Shown: positions 11,266 to 23,966, counted from the stretch's first letter. The stretch: 64,000 nt of DNA from Zychaea mexicana (GCF_025766255.1 NW_026516721.1:1-64000); one strand, 5' to 3'. Notes: generated from the sequence alone by a model not told the origin. Numbers and translations: made by a program.

Positions 11266-11749
11266 GATGCAGATACTTTGGTGTAAGTACTACCGCTCGA
11301 TAGTAAAAGGATGCAAAGTAGAAGAGAGGATACAATGTTGTATACCTGGCGAAAGGCAACACCAAAGACCATGATTTCTTATCAAATGGAACATCGGCAA
11401 GTGCGGGATCGTCATGTCTCATGAGATCTTAGATACTCCTGTATACATAGTGTAGTGAATACGTTGATACTTGTATTCAGCGTGTTTGTAGCGATGACGC
11501 TTCTCAGATGATGAAGGATTTAAAGTGAGCTTCATATCGTGTTAATGACGGTTATCCTTTGAGTCTTTCCTCAATGCGATACCCGTCTACTCACAATGAC
11601 ATACATTCACTGTAAAGCAAAGTTTCTGACCTGGAGGAGCCACACACCTCGGCGCGTCATAACCATGAGAGAGCAATCTGATTGGATAGAATGAACTGGC
11701 TCAAATGCCGGGTAGCATATGTGTTCATTCTACTATGTAACCGCGCATC
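11266..11749. other. intergenic between Helitron fragment and intron array
   Basis: No gene or family motif seen. The missing 5' terminus of the Helitron might lie here, but I could not identify a credible TC-type start. Confidence 0.35.
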
Positions 11750-13793
11750 CGCAGCAATCATGCCACTCTTCTTCCTCTTCGTCAACTTTTCTAAACCAAA
11801 GCTATTCAAGGTGAGTGTCATTGGAACGAATTAGAGGATCGGAGAGTGTATGTTTATGGTGGTGAGTGAGAAGAGTGTATGCAACCGGTTGTGAGTATAC
11901 AGTGATTTCTTTAAGATCCGTTTATCTCACTTTCTTTCTTTTTTGACACAGACCTTCTTCTCGTCTTAACCTGGTCCTTCTCCCCTTCACGTTGGCTCTC
12001 AAAGCACAAATGCAAGAGTAAGTACAATATGGAAAGTGTGAAGTGTACTTTGAGGTTTTGCATGTGGATGTGATATACGAAAGAAGATATGAATTTCGAC
12101 GTGTCTAAAGAAGTGTGTGTACAGCATACAGTCGCTAATGTTATCCTCCTTTCTTCTCTGCTACTACTGTAGGATTCTGACTTTTTGAAATGGTTGGTTC
12201 GGTTTGGTGTTTGCATCCCACCCTTGAACATAAGCAACAACTGTAAGTACGGTAGGGAATGAAATGTGAGGATGAGTTGGAGAGAAGTCGAGTGTCTGTT
12301 GGAGGTGCTGATGCCATGACGTGTCAGGAATAGTTGCATATTAAGAACAGCCTGCTCATGATCTTTCTTCTTTTCATTCTACTTCAGGTTTCGCTTTATG
12401 CTGGTTGGTTTAATTGTGTCCTGCGGACAAATAACAGATAGTAAGTATAAGCAAAAGGGGACTTGAACATTGGTATGATAGGTGAGTAGGATGACATGGG
12501 TGTTGGGGATGACGCGTCAAAGGTGTGCAGTGTGTACAGCAGCGTGACGGGAAAGGGCTCCTGACCATGACGTATGCAATATGGCAGTCTCTCAAAAAAG
12601 TTTTCTTTCTCTCCTCCCCTTTCTTCTCTTATTCTTTTTTCAGAATTGGTCATCCCCTTCTTGCTTTTCCTCTCTCTAACTCAAGGCTCTCTTCCTCCAA
12701 GCCAAGGATGTCATAATAGTAAGTATCGCTGTGCTTGTGTTTGTCTTTGCGTGTTTGAAGAACCAGGAAGATGTGTGCCGTGACATGTCAAAAAGTGTAT
12801 GCAGCTGCTCATAGATGTTTTCTTTTTTTTTTAATAGAGTATGGCTCTGCGGTGATCTGTTTGGACTTGGATTGGCTTAGACCCCATCTCTCTCTGTGTA
12901 TAACTTTGCTGTAAAACGACAAACAAATGTAAGTATAGCTGGATCCAGCTTGGGATGGAGGAGGATGGTAATGCCGTGTCAAAAAACAAAGATAGCACAG
13001 TGGGTGCAGCCCTCTAATAATCTTTTTTTTATCCAGCTAGAAGAAGTGTTTCTGTTCTGGCTGTGATTCTCTGCTCTACACTGGCTGGGTGTTCGGTTAT
13101 CCTGTGTCTCATCGTAGAAGTATGGGTAAGTATAGCACGATAGAATCTTGTGTGTGTGGTTTGACAGTTTCCCATTAACTATTCGTCTCTTTTGTTTCTT
13201 GGAATGGCGATAGTGCACAGACACCTCCATGCTAGTCAAGATTGATGCTCCACTGTCATCCCGCTCCTAGAAGCCGACCTGTCAAGTAGTCCATCGGCAG
13301 TGGTCAAGATATATCCATCCATCTGGACGGTGGCGTGTGCTTTTTGCTTTGACTTGGACCTGAGGAAGTCGTTAAAAGCCTCATCTTCTTATTGCTTATT
13401 TGTATATTTTATCCCCCTTCCCCCCTTCCCCTTGCTCTGACCCAGGAAGTCGTTAAAAGCGTCTATTGCGTTCTTTATATAGTTTATCCCCCTCCCCTCC
13501 CCCTTTGCTTTCTTTCACAGTTCCTAGTAGCCTCTGTCTCGACCCATCTTCGGATGTTGCATCGTTTCACGCGAACGGCTGTTTTTTTACTCAGGCAGCC
13601 TCCGGGCGTAAGTCCTGCTTCATCTACAATTTCCCCGCGCCCACGGGTAAAAAGTGCGGCCGAGGTCCCCCATGAATTTGGGGAATGCTTTGCGTAAGTA
13701 TTTACTTTCTCTTTTTCTGTCTGTGAATTTACATGGATGAGAGTTTCCTTTTTTGGATTTTTCAGCTAACTTTTAAAGATTTTAATAATAAAG
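11750..13793 (+). other. multi-intron transcription-unit-like array, copy B
   Basis: At least eight intron-like units follow one another: 11811-11951, 12018-12172, 12243-12387, 12441-12643, 12719-12837, 12929-13036, 13126-13213 and 13694-13765. Nearly all start GTAAGTA, and all end in a T-rich stretch plus CAG or TAG. The exon-like blocks between 11952 and 13125 are only about 50-92 bp. Joining them gives no sustained reading frame, although the blocks at 13037-13125 and 13214-13269 do join in frame to a stop. An AATAAAG signal at about 13787 suits a 3' end. It may be a spliced noncoding RNA (for example a host gene for intronic RNAs) or a decayed gene. No snoRNA boxes were convincing. Confidence 0.5.
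13300..13790 (+). repeat. about 490-bp direct repeat, copy B
   Basis: This is the second copy of the 9331-9817 repeat, in the same orientation about 4 kb downstream. Unlike copy A it keeps the AATAAAG poly(A)-type signal at its end. A candidate Cys-rich frame breaks at a run of five C at about 13665, and the same break is present in copy A. Confidence 0.92.
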
Positions 13794-14109
13794 AAGATGA
13801 TAGTATATCATATGTATAAAAAAACATACATAGAACAGCAGTGAGAAGGATTTGCTCGACATATCTTATAGCAAATTTTGTACATGATTTTACTAGGTGA
13901 TGAATTGGATATCAATAAATAAATATACGAGTTACATAGTATGTGTGGGAGGGGGGAGAGAGTCGACAACACAACAAGATTACAATGCAAGATTAGGAAA
14001 AAAAGAAAAGAGACACAAGAAGAGATAAAAATGGTTCTTTGTGAGCTCAGATGGCAAGCTAGAAGGTGGGGAGGATATATATAAATGGATGATGACCCAC
14101 ATTCTTCAA

Positions 14110-16115
14110 TCAATTAAAAAGATCAGACCATGCGAACAGCAGTGTATTTTTGAGCTGAAGAGCATCTTCACGTCGAACGCGGCCAAATTGACTGGTTATA
14201 TCCAAACAACGCACCACATTCTCCGGACTGACAAAGTCATAGGCACATTTGATAGCACTGTGATAGTTTGAAACTTGATGTGCACAACCAGCAGGGATAA
14301 ACACGGCATCGCCTGGATTCTGGTGGAGTCGCCAACCTTTCACGCCATGCTCTTTTTCCAATCGTTCCAGCAAAGAATCGTTCAAGTAGAGCCATTGGTC
14401 ATGGATAGGATCGCCTCGAAGTTTGACTTGGTTTTCATTTGCAATTTTCCCCACAAAGGCACGTACTGTCATCAAGGATTCGTAGGGGAAAATGTCCCAG
14501 ACAGCTGCACTATGGTTCCTGTCGCCGTTGGTGTTGTTGGCATGACACATGACGTTGACAGCATCGGCCATATCACAGTGTAATTTGGTTGTGCCCACGC
14601 CCTGTTCGCCTTGGTCTGAACCAAATGCAATGAACATTTTCGGCCCCAAATCTGGCGGTAATAGTTCTTTGGGGAGTCGATTCGATAAGTTGAAAACCCC
14701 GTCCACGGTACAGTACTCTTTTATAGGTAAGATGCGCATGAAATCTTGGTATAGGTCTGGGAATTGTTCACTAAAGTTTTCTTTGGGTGGCCAGTCCTAA
14801 ACTCGTTTAAAGAAAAACCACGAATTAATTTCTTCTGCGAAAACTTTTTTCTGTGGAATGCTTTGTCGTCAACAAAATAAAAATTATCTACCTTGATTTT
14901 CAACACCTCTGGATTACCAGTGTCATATCCTGAACGTAGTGTCGGGTCATTGTAGGCCTTAAAGTACCGTTCCACCGTAGATTCGTCTTTATATCCAGTT
15001 CTGCAGTCAATGACTTCGGTTTTTGAATCACCGTGCTTTTCGATAAAAGTCTCTGGAGACCACAATACTCTGCTGGCGTCGTCCATAACGTTTTTCACCA
15101 TTACGGGCTTGCCTTGCTTCCAACATGCACGAAAGTTATCCAACGTTAAAGCATCCGCATCAGATATTAAATAGCCATCTTTGTCGTCTTCAACAGTCGT
15201 TGTTGTTAGTGGTGTCACCGCCTTTACTGGTGTCGAACAACCATTGGTACTGTTGTTGTTGTCGTTTTCTTCACCATCTATACGGTCACAAGCTTCTGTT
15301 TTCACGTTGCGTTGACCATGATCCATGCTAATCAACTGTTCTTTGAACCGTCCAAGTGTCGCTGGATCGTATTTGATGACGGGAACCATATGTTCCTTAG
15401 TGTGAGCACGCTTATAGCTGCAAGCCGCAACCTTTTCATTCTTCTTGTCGCTCCAATCTTTGTCGTGGCAATCGACGCATATGTCCAGTGCGCACATGGA
15501 ACACATATAATGCAGGTTAAAAATACTTGTCAGGCAAACGTCGCAGACGTGACGCATATTGACTATTGGAGCGCGACGTCGAATCAGCGAATTGTCGAGT
15601 TCTGCTAATCGTTGGCTTTCTTCTTGAAGCATTTTCGACAATGCTTTGCAAACCGTATGTAGTATGATATCTCGATGTTGCTGCTGTTGGCTCTTTTTGC
15701 TGATGCCGTTACTGCTGGTTTTCTTGTTCTCCGCTGCTGCTGCTGCTGCTGCTGCCGCCTTTTCTTTGTCTCGATACTCACTGATCAGATCTGGACCGTC
15801 GAAATTAACAAAATATATGGCATCATCGCTGTCAATAACTTGTTGTTTCACATTTTTGCTTTTGCTTTTTGTGTTTTTGGACTTTTTGCTGGTGGTTGTG
15901 GTGGTGGTGGGAATGCGATCGCTTGGAAAGGCACGGATCCCTACGAAGCGGCAGCCTTCGGCTTTTTTGGCTACACATGCTTTGCATCGATTGCGCAAGT
16001 CGTTTTTGAAGGTTTGACAACTTTTGACTTGAACGGTTAGTGACAGGTCTGATCTTTGTAGATTGCTTCGAAGCCGGCTCGAGTTGATAACTGGTTTTGT
16101 ATTGGACGCTGTCAT
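14110..16115 (-). CDS. KDM3-type JmjC histone demethylase
   Basis: This is a predicted 636-residue Fe(II)/2-oxoglutarate oxygenase of the KDM3 (JMJD1) group, whose animal members demethylate histone H3 Lys9. Exons are 16115-14892 and 14796-14110, joined by a 95-bp phase-0 intron so that EVLKIK runs into DWPPKENF. N-terminal cysteines (C33, C44, C47, C55) and a zinc-finger-like cluster (C191, C194, C205, C208, C213, C216) precede the JmjC domain. The iron ligands are visible as H481 and D483 in KLHCDMADAVN and H581 in GCAHQVSN. FVSPENV close to the end is also typical of KDM3. An Ala tract (residues about 120-128) and low-complexity Thr/Lys stretches fill the linker. The 3' UTR runs into the AT-rich stretch after copy B. 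The nuclear role is inferred from the family; family confidence is high. Confidence 0.93.
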
Positions 16116-18126
16116 GGCGGTTTTAAAAAAAGAAGGGAAAGCGAGAAAAAGCTCCAGTGATAATGGGTGCCGTCCAAAGCGAGGAAAGCAACACGCTTCG
16201 CTTTTTTAAATTACAGTAGTTCCCAAGTAATAAAAAAAAATCAGGCCAGTATTTTTGCGCCTGTCAGCAATTGTTTCTTTAGCATTTTAATATATATACA
16301 AACACTGTTTACATTTGAGAATGGGACTTGTGCTTACCGTAATAGGCTCATTTTTTTCAGCTGCAAAGCTATAATTACATGAAACAGATTGACGCCCAAG
16401 ATATACACACTGTTATTATTGCAAGTGTACCATGCCTGGTGGCCGTGTACTACTGTTAATTCGTTAAATCAAAACATGGAGGTGAGTGACAGCCCTTCAG
16501 TGAGCACTTAAAGATAGTAAGTGACTATTATTGAAAGGCCAGTGAGTCGATACTTATCGTATGACTCTATTTGGAATTAGGAGGATAAGCAGTACTACTT
16601 TGCAGACGTTTCTTCTCGCGATACTTTATCAAGACAGTGAGCAAGGAAAGACCAACGTATTTTATCATGACCGCTAGCTTGAAGCAGGTGTGTCAGGACC
16701 CTGAAGTGTGAGCAAAATTAACACATAGGAATCTTTTTTGATCTTTGAATTCTACGTATCTTCAACAAGTCATAAAAGCGAACTCTACCTAAACATCTTC
16801 GCTGCTGTGAATGGTTTTTTGGACTGCAAAGTACAGGTTATCAGCTACTACTAGACCTTGAAGCTTAGAAAAGACCAAGAGAGCCATCGACCATAACATT
16901 GTTAATAATTGATCGCTGGAAAACGTTTGCTTTTTGTAGTCATACTTCTCTAGTTTTCTTACTTATACCTATTTATTAGCTTGAATATCTTTTTTATATC
17001 GTAAAACATGTCAACTGGTCTGATCTGCTTCCCGTATTTTTGTTTCAAGGCAGTCCGGTCGCGGGCATCGAACGCTCCTTTCTCTTCTTTGACTTGATAC
17101 AGTCACGCACTTTCTGTTGGTATTTTGGGCTATAGCACATTTGAAGAAGCTTTGACACCGCCTTTCTCGGGCATCTTTTTTAGCCAAAGACATTCATTCG
17201 TACATGTCACTTCGTTATCGCTTCTCCTACTCTAGCTCATGGAAATTCAATCAGTGTCATCATTGTTAAGGGAAAATCCTGTTCTCGGCACTAACAGCAG
17301 ATATCGAAGCGCGCCTTGACGCGCGCAAATCAATCAAGCTATATAAGCACCTCTCTTTGATGTTACTCCTCCGACTCTCGAGAAGGCTCAAGCCCCAGTG
17401 CGTCCGTTCTTACCTTTGGATGAACGTTTGATATGTAGACGTTCTTCGATAACTCACGGACCAGTAATAGGCTGTGCCTTTTGACGAGCGACTTGGATCT
17501 ACCAGCCCATTACAACCACAGGCCCCCACTTCTACCCAAGGGTGCAGCTTAGACTTTGATTGCTGTCTTTTGTGGTTACTCACGACTATTTTGCGACAGT
17601 TGAGAGCACAGAGTGGTTTGTGCGGAAGAGAGAATGTTCTATCATTGCACACACCGACTCAAATGAAAGAACCTGGCTCTTTGCTAAAATAAATGCTTTA
17701 GTTAGCTGTAAACGTATGTCCAATGATCAGCTTTTTGCTAGGCGAGCACTGGTACCTTCACCTTTTTACTACGTTATATCAAGGTCACCACAAAAAGTAT
17801 TTGCTGCTCAACATAGCGCTCCCCCTCTAGTTAAAAGAATTTTTTTAAGCGAGGGGCGGCGGCGGCGCCTGCCCGGACCACCTCCGATACGCTTATTCTG
17901 TTTATGGAACAAGTTAACAAACTTGTCATGAATAGAAAATTTAGAATTTTCATGCACCGGTCGTCCTTCTGTATTGGCAAGCCGAGCACACGGGACCACT
18001 GTGAAAAAAAGCTGAGCTTGCTGGGGGCAATCGTCGGGGGACGACACGCGGCCTTTTAAAGCGGTCAAAAGTTTCGCACGGGTACCTCTTTTCCACCTTT
18101 TTTTACCCGTTTCCCCCGGTTGAACC
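16116..18126. other. divergent intergenic region
   Basis: This is a 2-kb region between the divergent demethylase and dipeptidase genes, presumably holding both promoters. Short reading frames here show no family motif. A C/G-rich stretch at about 17850-18120 precedes the dipeptidase start. Confidence 0.4.
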
Positions 18127-20075
18127 ATGGCTGACCAATTCCTCCAATACGTCGAAGAACACCAAAACGATTTCGTTGAACGTCTGCGCAAGGCAGTCGC
18201 TATTCCTAGGTATGTACTATAAACGATAAGAAAAAGAGAGCAAGACAGTCGTATTTTTAGCAATGAAAAACCAGCATATATGCTTACATATACACCTCTC
18301 TCTTCATGTAGCGTGAGTAGCGATCCTTCGCGTCGTCAGGACGTGTTCAAAATGTCCGAGTTTCTTATTGAAGAACTGAAGTCGCTTGGTGCTATTAATG
18401 TTGAGACGCGTGATCCTGGCCAGCAAGATTTCCACGGTACTCCGTTGCCATTGCCACCCATTGTCTTGGCAACTGTTGGCAACGACCCTGCCAAGAAGAC
18501 TATCTTGGTGTATGGTCACTATGATGTCCAACCCGTACGTGATATTTAGAAAATAAAGGATGGGTTGTGCGTTTAGATGTGTGGACAAGCGAGAGAGAGA
18601 GAAAAAAAAGAGTATCAAGCTAACTCTCTGTCTACACTATGCATTAACTATCGTACAGGCATTGTTGGAGGATGGGTGGAACACCGATCCATTCACACTG
18701 GTAGAGGACGACAAGCAGCGACTTATCGGCCGTGGAAGTTCTGATGACAAGGGACCCGTATTGGGCTGGATCAACGTCGTTGAAGCACACAAGAAGTTGG
18801 GTCTCGAACTGCCTGTTAACTTGAAATTCTGTTTGGAAGGAATGGAGGAATCTGGTTCTGAGGGACTGGAGCCCATCATTTTCCAGGAAGCCGACAAGTA
18901 TTTCAAGGACGTCGATACCGTGTGCATCTCAGACAACTACTGGTTGGGTACCACTAAGCCTTGCTTGACATACGGTCTTCGTGGCGTCTCATACTTCCAT
19001 CTGACCGTCCAAGGTCCTGCTCGTGATTTGCACTCGGGTGTCTTTGGTGGCACTGTGCACGAGCCCATGACGGATCTGTTTGCTTTGATGAGCAAGTTGG
19101 TCACTCCTGGTGGCAAGATCCTTGTTCCTGGTATTTACGATCAAGTCCGTCCCTTGACTGGTAAGTTCTACTGTTGTCGATCTTGAGAAGAGGAAAAAAA
19201 CCAATAGAGTGGATGTTTATCGTAAAGTGTGCTTCTTTGTGTTGTGCTGCTGCTAAATATTCAAGGGGCCTTTTTCTTGTAGATGTCGAGGAAAAGACCT
19301 ATGACAACCTGGCATTCGAGATGCATGAACTGCATGATGCTGTGGGTAACAAAATCAATATCCACGATGACGTACGTGGTGTCCTCCAACATCGCTGGCG
19401 CTTCCCCTCGCTCTCCTTGCACGGTGTTGAGGGCGCCTTTTACAACGCTGGTGACAAGACTGTTGTTCCAGCCCGCGTCGTTGGAAAGTTCTCTATCCGT
19501 ACCGTTCCCGATATGACGCTTGACAAGGTGACCGAGTTGGTGGTCAAGTACGTCAATGACGAATTCAACAAGTTGGGTAGCAAGAACACAATGAAGATTC
19601 AATGTTCCCACGCTGGCAACCACTGGTTGGCCAGCCCTGAACATTGGAGCTATGGTAAGCCCAAGTTACTGCTGGATGATTGTTATATTATAATCTCATG
19701 CGTATGTGCTTACACATTACTTTTCATAGTTGCCGCTGCTAAGGCTGTGGAACGTGTGTACAATGTCCAGCCTGATCTGACTCGTGAAGGTGGCTCAATC
19801 CCTATTACCTTGACTTTCCAAGATGCTTTGAAGACCAACGTCTTGCTGTTGCCCATGGGCCGTGGTGACGATGTGAGTATACTTCTCCTTTCCTTATATA
19901 TATCAATTATTGGAGGAGAGGTGAGAAAAGCTACGAGGAACTGAAACTTACTGTCTCTTATTACTAATAGGGCGCACACTCAACTAACGAGAAGCTGGAT
20001 CGTTCCAACTATGTGTGTGGTACCAAGTTGCTTGGTACTTACTTGTACGAAGTTGCTGCAGCTCATGCTGAATAA
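18127..20075 (+). CDS. M20 metallopeptidase, cytosolic non-specific dipeptidase (CNDP2/Dug1-like)
   Basis: This is a predicted 475-residue di-zinc dipeptidase. Relatives hydrolyse dipeptides such as Cys-Gly in the cytosol and contribute to glutathione turnover. Six exons: 18127-18209, 18312-18534, 18659-19160, 19283-19654, 19730-19872 and 19971-20075; all joins keep frame. Metal and catalytic motifs are intact: H97 and D99 in YGHYDVQP, D131/D132 in [11 protein letters not shown]165/E166 in [22 protein letters not shown] in the dimerisation domain, and H444 in GAHSTNEK. Length matches the family. There is no signal peptide. The start lies in a good context (AACCATGG), and AATAAAT overlaps the stop codon. 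The gene appears intact. Confidence 0.95.
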
Positions 20076-20221
20076 ATATCTTCATGTACTTACAGTTTAA
20101 TATGGCAAAATCTATTCTAGCTTTATTACGCTGAGGAATTACCACTTGAAAATAGCCAGCCAAAATGTGAAAGTAATTTGAGCAGCTACATTTCGTTATA
20201 GGAAAACATATCAGAAAGAGT

Positions 20222-20617
20222 TCAAATAGCGTATGCCCTTATCATTCTACGTAACGTAATCAAATTTTCACGAATGTATGTACCTGGATCGATACCCAGG
20301 AGTTGCACTCCAAGCGTATCCGCACATTGCAAAACGTGCCTCGCATAAATTTTCACATTACGACCTACTTTTATTGCTGTATACGATGTGTCATCATACC
20401 AAACTACCTTCATTCTTTCTGAGGCCAGATCCGCCGGTTTTTCGGCGTTAAGGAGCAGCGTGCTCGAGTTCTCGTAAGCATCAACACCCTCGTCTACGCC
20501 TTCCCCTCCCCCCCCCCGGGGCAACCGCATCATGTCATCATCTCGCCAACATCGATTGCCAACACCGTAAAGCAAAAGGCAGAAGAGCTTCTGGAGAAAC
20601 AGACCAATGGTCTTCAT
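20222..20617 (-). CDS. hypothetical 131-residue protein, doubtful
   Basis: A single open frame with a hydrophobic N-terminus (MKTIGLFLQKLFCLLLYGVG), a Gly-rich turn encoded by a run of C/G, and a more protein-like C-terminal half containing KVVWYDDTSYTAIKVGRN. I do not recognise the family. It converges on the dipeptidase gene and starts 147 bp beyond its stop. It could be a small secreted protein, the tail of a repeated gene family, or chance. Confidence 0.3.
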   Translation of the reverse strand: MKTIGLFLQKLFCLLLYGVGNRCWRDDDMMRLPRGGGGEGVDEGVDAYENSSTLLLNAEKPADLASERMKVVWYDDTSYTAIKVGRNVKIYARHVLQCADTLGVQLLGIDPGTYIRENLITLRRMIRAYAI

Positions 20618-21364
20618 CTAGTACACCATGTATGGTGCTTCATGCATGCAAAAGCAGCTTTCATGACGATGATTGTATTTCTTAGGCTTGATCTTAAGAG
20701 CTGACGAAACGGATCTGAGTGTCAGCTTCCTGCGTTGAAGGAGGAATGAGTGGAATTAAACGCCATTATTCTCAACAAGTATCTATAATTACTTCAAGCA
20801 GCCTGCATAAAACATGTCAAGGAGCATTAGCGTGTCTAGGAGCATTGGAGCATTATTTGTCACAATATCACCATCAGGACACACATTGACAAAGGAGCCA
20901 AATATTTTTGCAAACTCACGACGACTATATATTACAATGATTGCAAAAGAATCAATTACTGAATGTAAGCAGTAAATATAAACCATAAGATTCAGGTATC
21001 GACAATACAACAGACAGTACATTATTATCCATGACATAATAAAGAGAGTTAAAACGAGCAAGAACGCATATGGTACTACCTGCCTAATTTGGAATTCCGG
21101 CGGAGGGCCCCACCATATCCATTTTCAGCAAAGCTACCAAAAGTTCCTTCCGTTCCTTCATCCATTGATCAAGAGTATGTAGACTGCTTATATAAAATAC
21201 CAAAGACGACCATCATCCATACCGCCAACAATCCATCCTACGGAAAACTGATGGATGACTTTGACAGATGGATAGATGGATTCAACGAATGGATGAAAGC
21301 GCAAAGAAAAAAAGTGACTCATTTGCATAAAAACCATTACTTTTTGTTTTTTTCCCTTTAGAAA
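20618..21364. other. intergenic, upstream of eL29
   Basis: No supported gene. This is presumably the promoter and 5' leader of the ribosomal protein gene. An open frame at 21089-21361 ends just before the eL29 start; it lacks family motifs and more likely belongs to the leader. Confidence 0.45.
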
Positions 21365-21785
21365 ATGGCCAAGTCCAAGAACCACACCAACCACAACCAA
21401 AGTAAATGAACGAATTTGCTTTTCATCAAAGACCTCATTCACACACTCTCTCTCGCCAGAAAAAAAGAAACAGCAACATGCACGGAAAATTACGACGAAA
21501 TTTAATTACTCACACAATTGCGCACGTTTTTTCATTCAATAGACAGCAAGGCTCACCGTAACGGCATCAAGAAGCCCAAGCAGCACCGTTACCCCTCGCT
21601 CAAGGGTGTACGTAATCTTTTATAAATTGACGTGGAGATACGTGGGAAAACAACCAAAGATTAAAAGAGACTAATGGGTCCCGTTGTGTATATGTTTATA
21701 GGTGGATGCCAAGTTCCTCCGCAACCAGCGCTTCGCCAAGAAGGGTACCCAGAAGGCTTTGGTCGCTAAGGCTGGCAAGGCCTAA
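21365..21785 (+). CDS. RPL29: 60S ribosomal protein eL29
   Basis: This is a 61-residue, highly basic large-subunit ribosomal protein. Exons are 21365-21401, 21543-21607 and 21702-21785. Joined, they begin MAKSKNHTNHNQN and continue through KAHRNGIKKPKQHRYPSLKG to KGTQKALVAKAGKA, the eL29 pattern over its whole length. Introns are 141 and 94 bp, with donors GTAAAT and GTACGT. Its small size and the split after codon 12 hide it from simple ORF searches. Confidence 0.96.
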
Positions 21786-22089
21786 ACAAAAAAAGTCCGT
21801 TTCTATTATGATTTCTCCATCACTTTAGGGGGATTAACAATAATAATAAAAAACGACGTTACTTCTTGTCCTGGCATAAAAAGACCCACACCTCCATCAA
21901 CACGCACAGAACATGACGCACAAAACAACATCAACAAAACATTACAAAACAGATTTGGATTAAGGGAAGGGTGTTCGGAAGAAGGAGAGAGGGGGAGAGG
22001 AAACAATTATACGTTGTGACAGTATGCATGTAAAGTATAGAAACGATAAGAAGCAGTAAGAGCATCGTTTATCAGTACGGAATATCCTA

Positions 22090-22661
22090 TCACCAAGGCA
22101 ACAAAGAGGATGAGTCGTTTATGTATGGACAGGTGCCATTGAGAGAGACAGGACTTACGTTAGCATCACAATGAGCACGGATGTTTTCAAACACCTTTAG
22201 CATCTTTCGTCTAGCACCGAGTGCAGCCACACCCTTGGCTTCGAGCTCTTCGTCCGACATTTTGAGAATATCCTGCCATTTCATGGACTCAAAATGACTC
22301 GTGTATTTATGCAAACGTAACGATCTGAAAAACGAAGGAATATCTAATGACAGTATCAAAAAGGGCGGTTAGCAGACTTGAAGCTTGATTTCGACTTCTT
22401 TTGGATGATTGCTCAGCTATGCTATCATACCTTTGACCAAGTCCATATCAATAGTTTCACTGGATCTTTTCTCTTTGGGTGTCTTTGGTGTTTTACTACG
22501 TGACGACGACACAGATGCTGAGGGTATCTGCGTCGAAACTGACGTAGTACCTGGTGGTGCTGCTGCCATTGTTGTTGTGGTTGCACTCGATGTTTCACTT
22601 TGCTTACTGCTACCTAACGAATCTCGATCTGACACAACGGACGACGATGATCTTTTCTCCG

Positions 22662-22703
<42 letters not shown>

Positions 22704-23966
22704 CATCTGCTTCTGGGACCGTACCAGGGATGCTGTTACTGGTAGTAGCGGGATGTTGCAATGACTTGGATGGATCCCACCAAGTGGACACGTCAGCTGA
22801 TTTGGGGCGTGCTATCGTCCTGCGATCGCCTATCACTGACTTGTTGTTCGATATGATTTGATTCCAGGCCGGGGTCAAGAATGAAGGAGTAGAAGAAGAA
22901 TGATCGATCACAGATCGAGGTCGCTGCTGCTGTTGCTGCTTTTGCTGTTGCTGTTGATCAAGATGTTGATGATGATGATGATGATGATGATGCGGCTGTT
23001 GTTGCTGGGGCTGTGAGGCGGTCGACGAGGATGATGTTCCAAACAGGGGTGAAAATAAGTTAGGCGGGCTATCTCCAAAAGCGATAGAGTGACGATTATT
23101 TAATGCGGCGGATGACCGCGTAATGGGATAGGGGCGGTGCTGCTGCTGGTAATCGTCTAGAACGCAAAACACAACCCATCCCGAAACAGTTTTAGTAAAA
23201 GAGAACAAAAAACTCTTCCCTCTTTTTTTTTTTTGTGGTTTCAATCAACTCCTCAAAAAGATATACGTCCTTTCCTCTCCTCATCCACCCCTTCTCATAG
23301 CACCCCAAGAGCGAGTCGTTTTTCACGCTCTGCCAATCTCCTCCTACTCCAATAGAGAATGGATATGTATGCTAAGCTCTCTGTAGTATTACCGATGAGA
23401 TCAGACGTCCTGGAGCGAGGATGACGTCTATCCACCATCTGCTGGAGAACCGTAATGAAGAATCGGGCATTATTCTGCGAGCAATGCTGCAAGAGTGTGT
23501 AGAGCACGGCCATTTGTTCTGTATCCGTCAACAGCTTGAACCAATGATCCACATGATTCAGGTCACCTTGGAAGCCCTATGACATTTATGTACCAGATCA
23601 GCATAATTGTTGTTAGTTGTGGATGAAAAATATGGAGCACATGTGTGGAAAAGAAAGCAGTGATAGTTTCGCCACTTGCCCATCGATTTCAATAGAAAGT
23701 CTGTAGCATTACCTGCTCCAAGGTGGCTGTTGTGATATCAGATAACTTTTGGTCGTACTCTTGCAATTCGCTGATTCCTTGGAAGCTATTGGCTGTTGCG
23801 ACCCATATGGGTGAGTTCAATGCCATTCAATGGAATAATGGGAGAGAAAGAGAAAGAAAGAAAGAAAAAAAGAAAGCCAAACAACTTGTTACATACCATG
23901 GCTTCTCGGTCTCATAAGGTTTGAATTCGTAAAGGAACCAGCCGACATGAAATCCATAGGAGGCAT
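22090..23966 (-). CDS. VTS1: Vts1/Smaug-type SAM-domain RNA-binding protein
   Basis: This is a predicted 437-residue post-transcriptional regulator. Family members bind hairpins in mRNA through the SAM domain and recruit deadenylation factors. Exons on the minus strand are 23966-23897, 23792-23713, 23576-23393, 23156-22431 and 22343-22090. The N-terminal region (about 25-110) carries the Vts1-type segment ending [12 protein letters not shown] and [10 protein letters not shown]. The middle is low complexity, with His and Gln tracts (about 13 Gln). The C-terminal SAM domain starts at about residue 354 with [13 protein letters not shown] and includes [15 protein letters not shown], the RNA-contacting signature. 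A short tail of about 20 residues follows. The gene appears intact. Confidence 0.93.

Noticed and set aside
11811..13765. Box C/D or H/ACA snoRNAs inside the intron array
   Set aside because: TGATGA/CTGA or ANANNA/ACA boxes were not consistently placed, so no snoRNA is called despite the host-gene-like layout.
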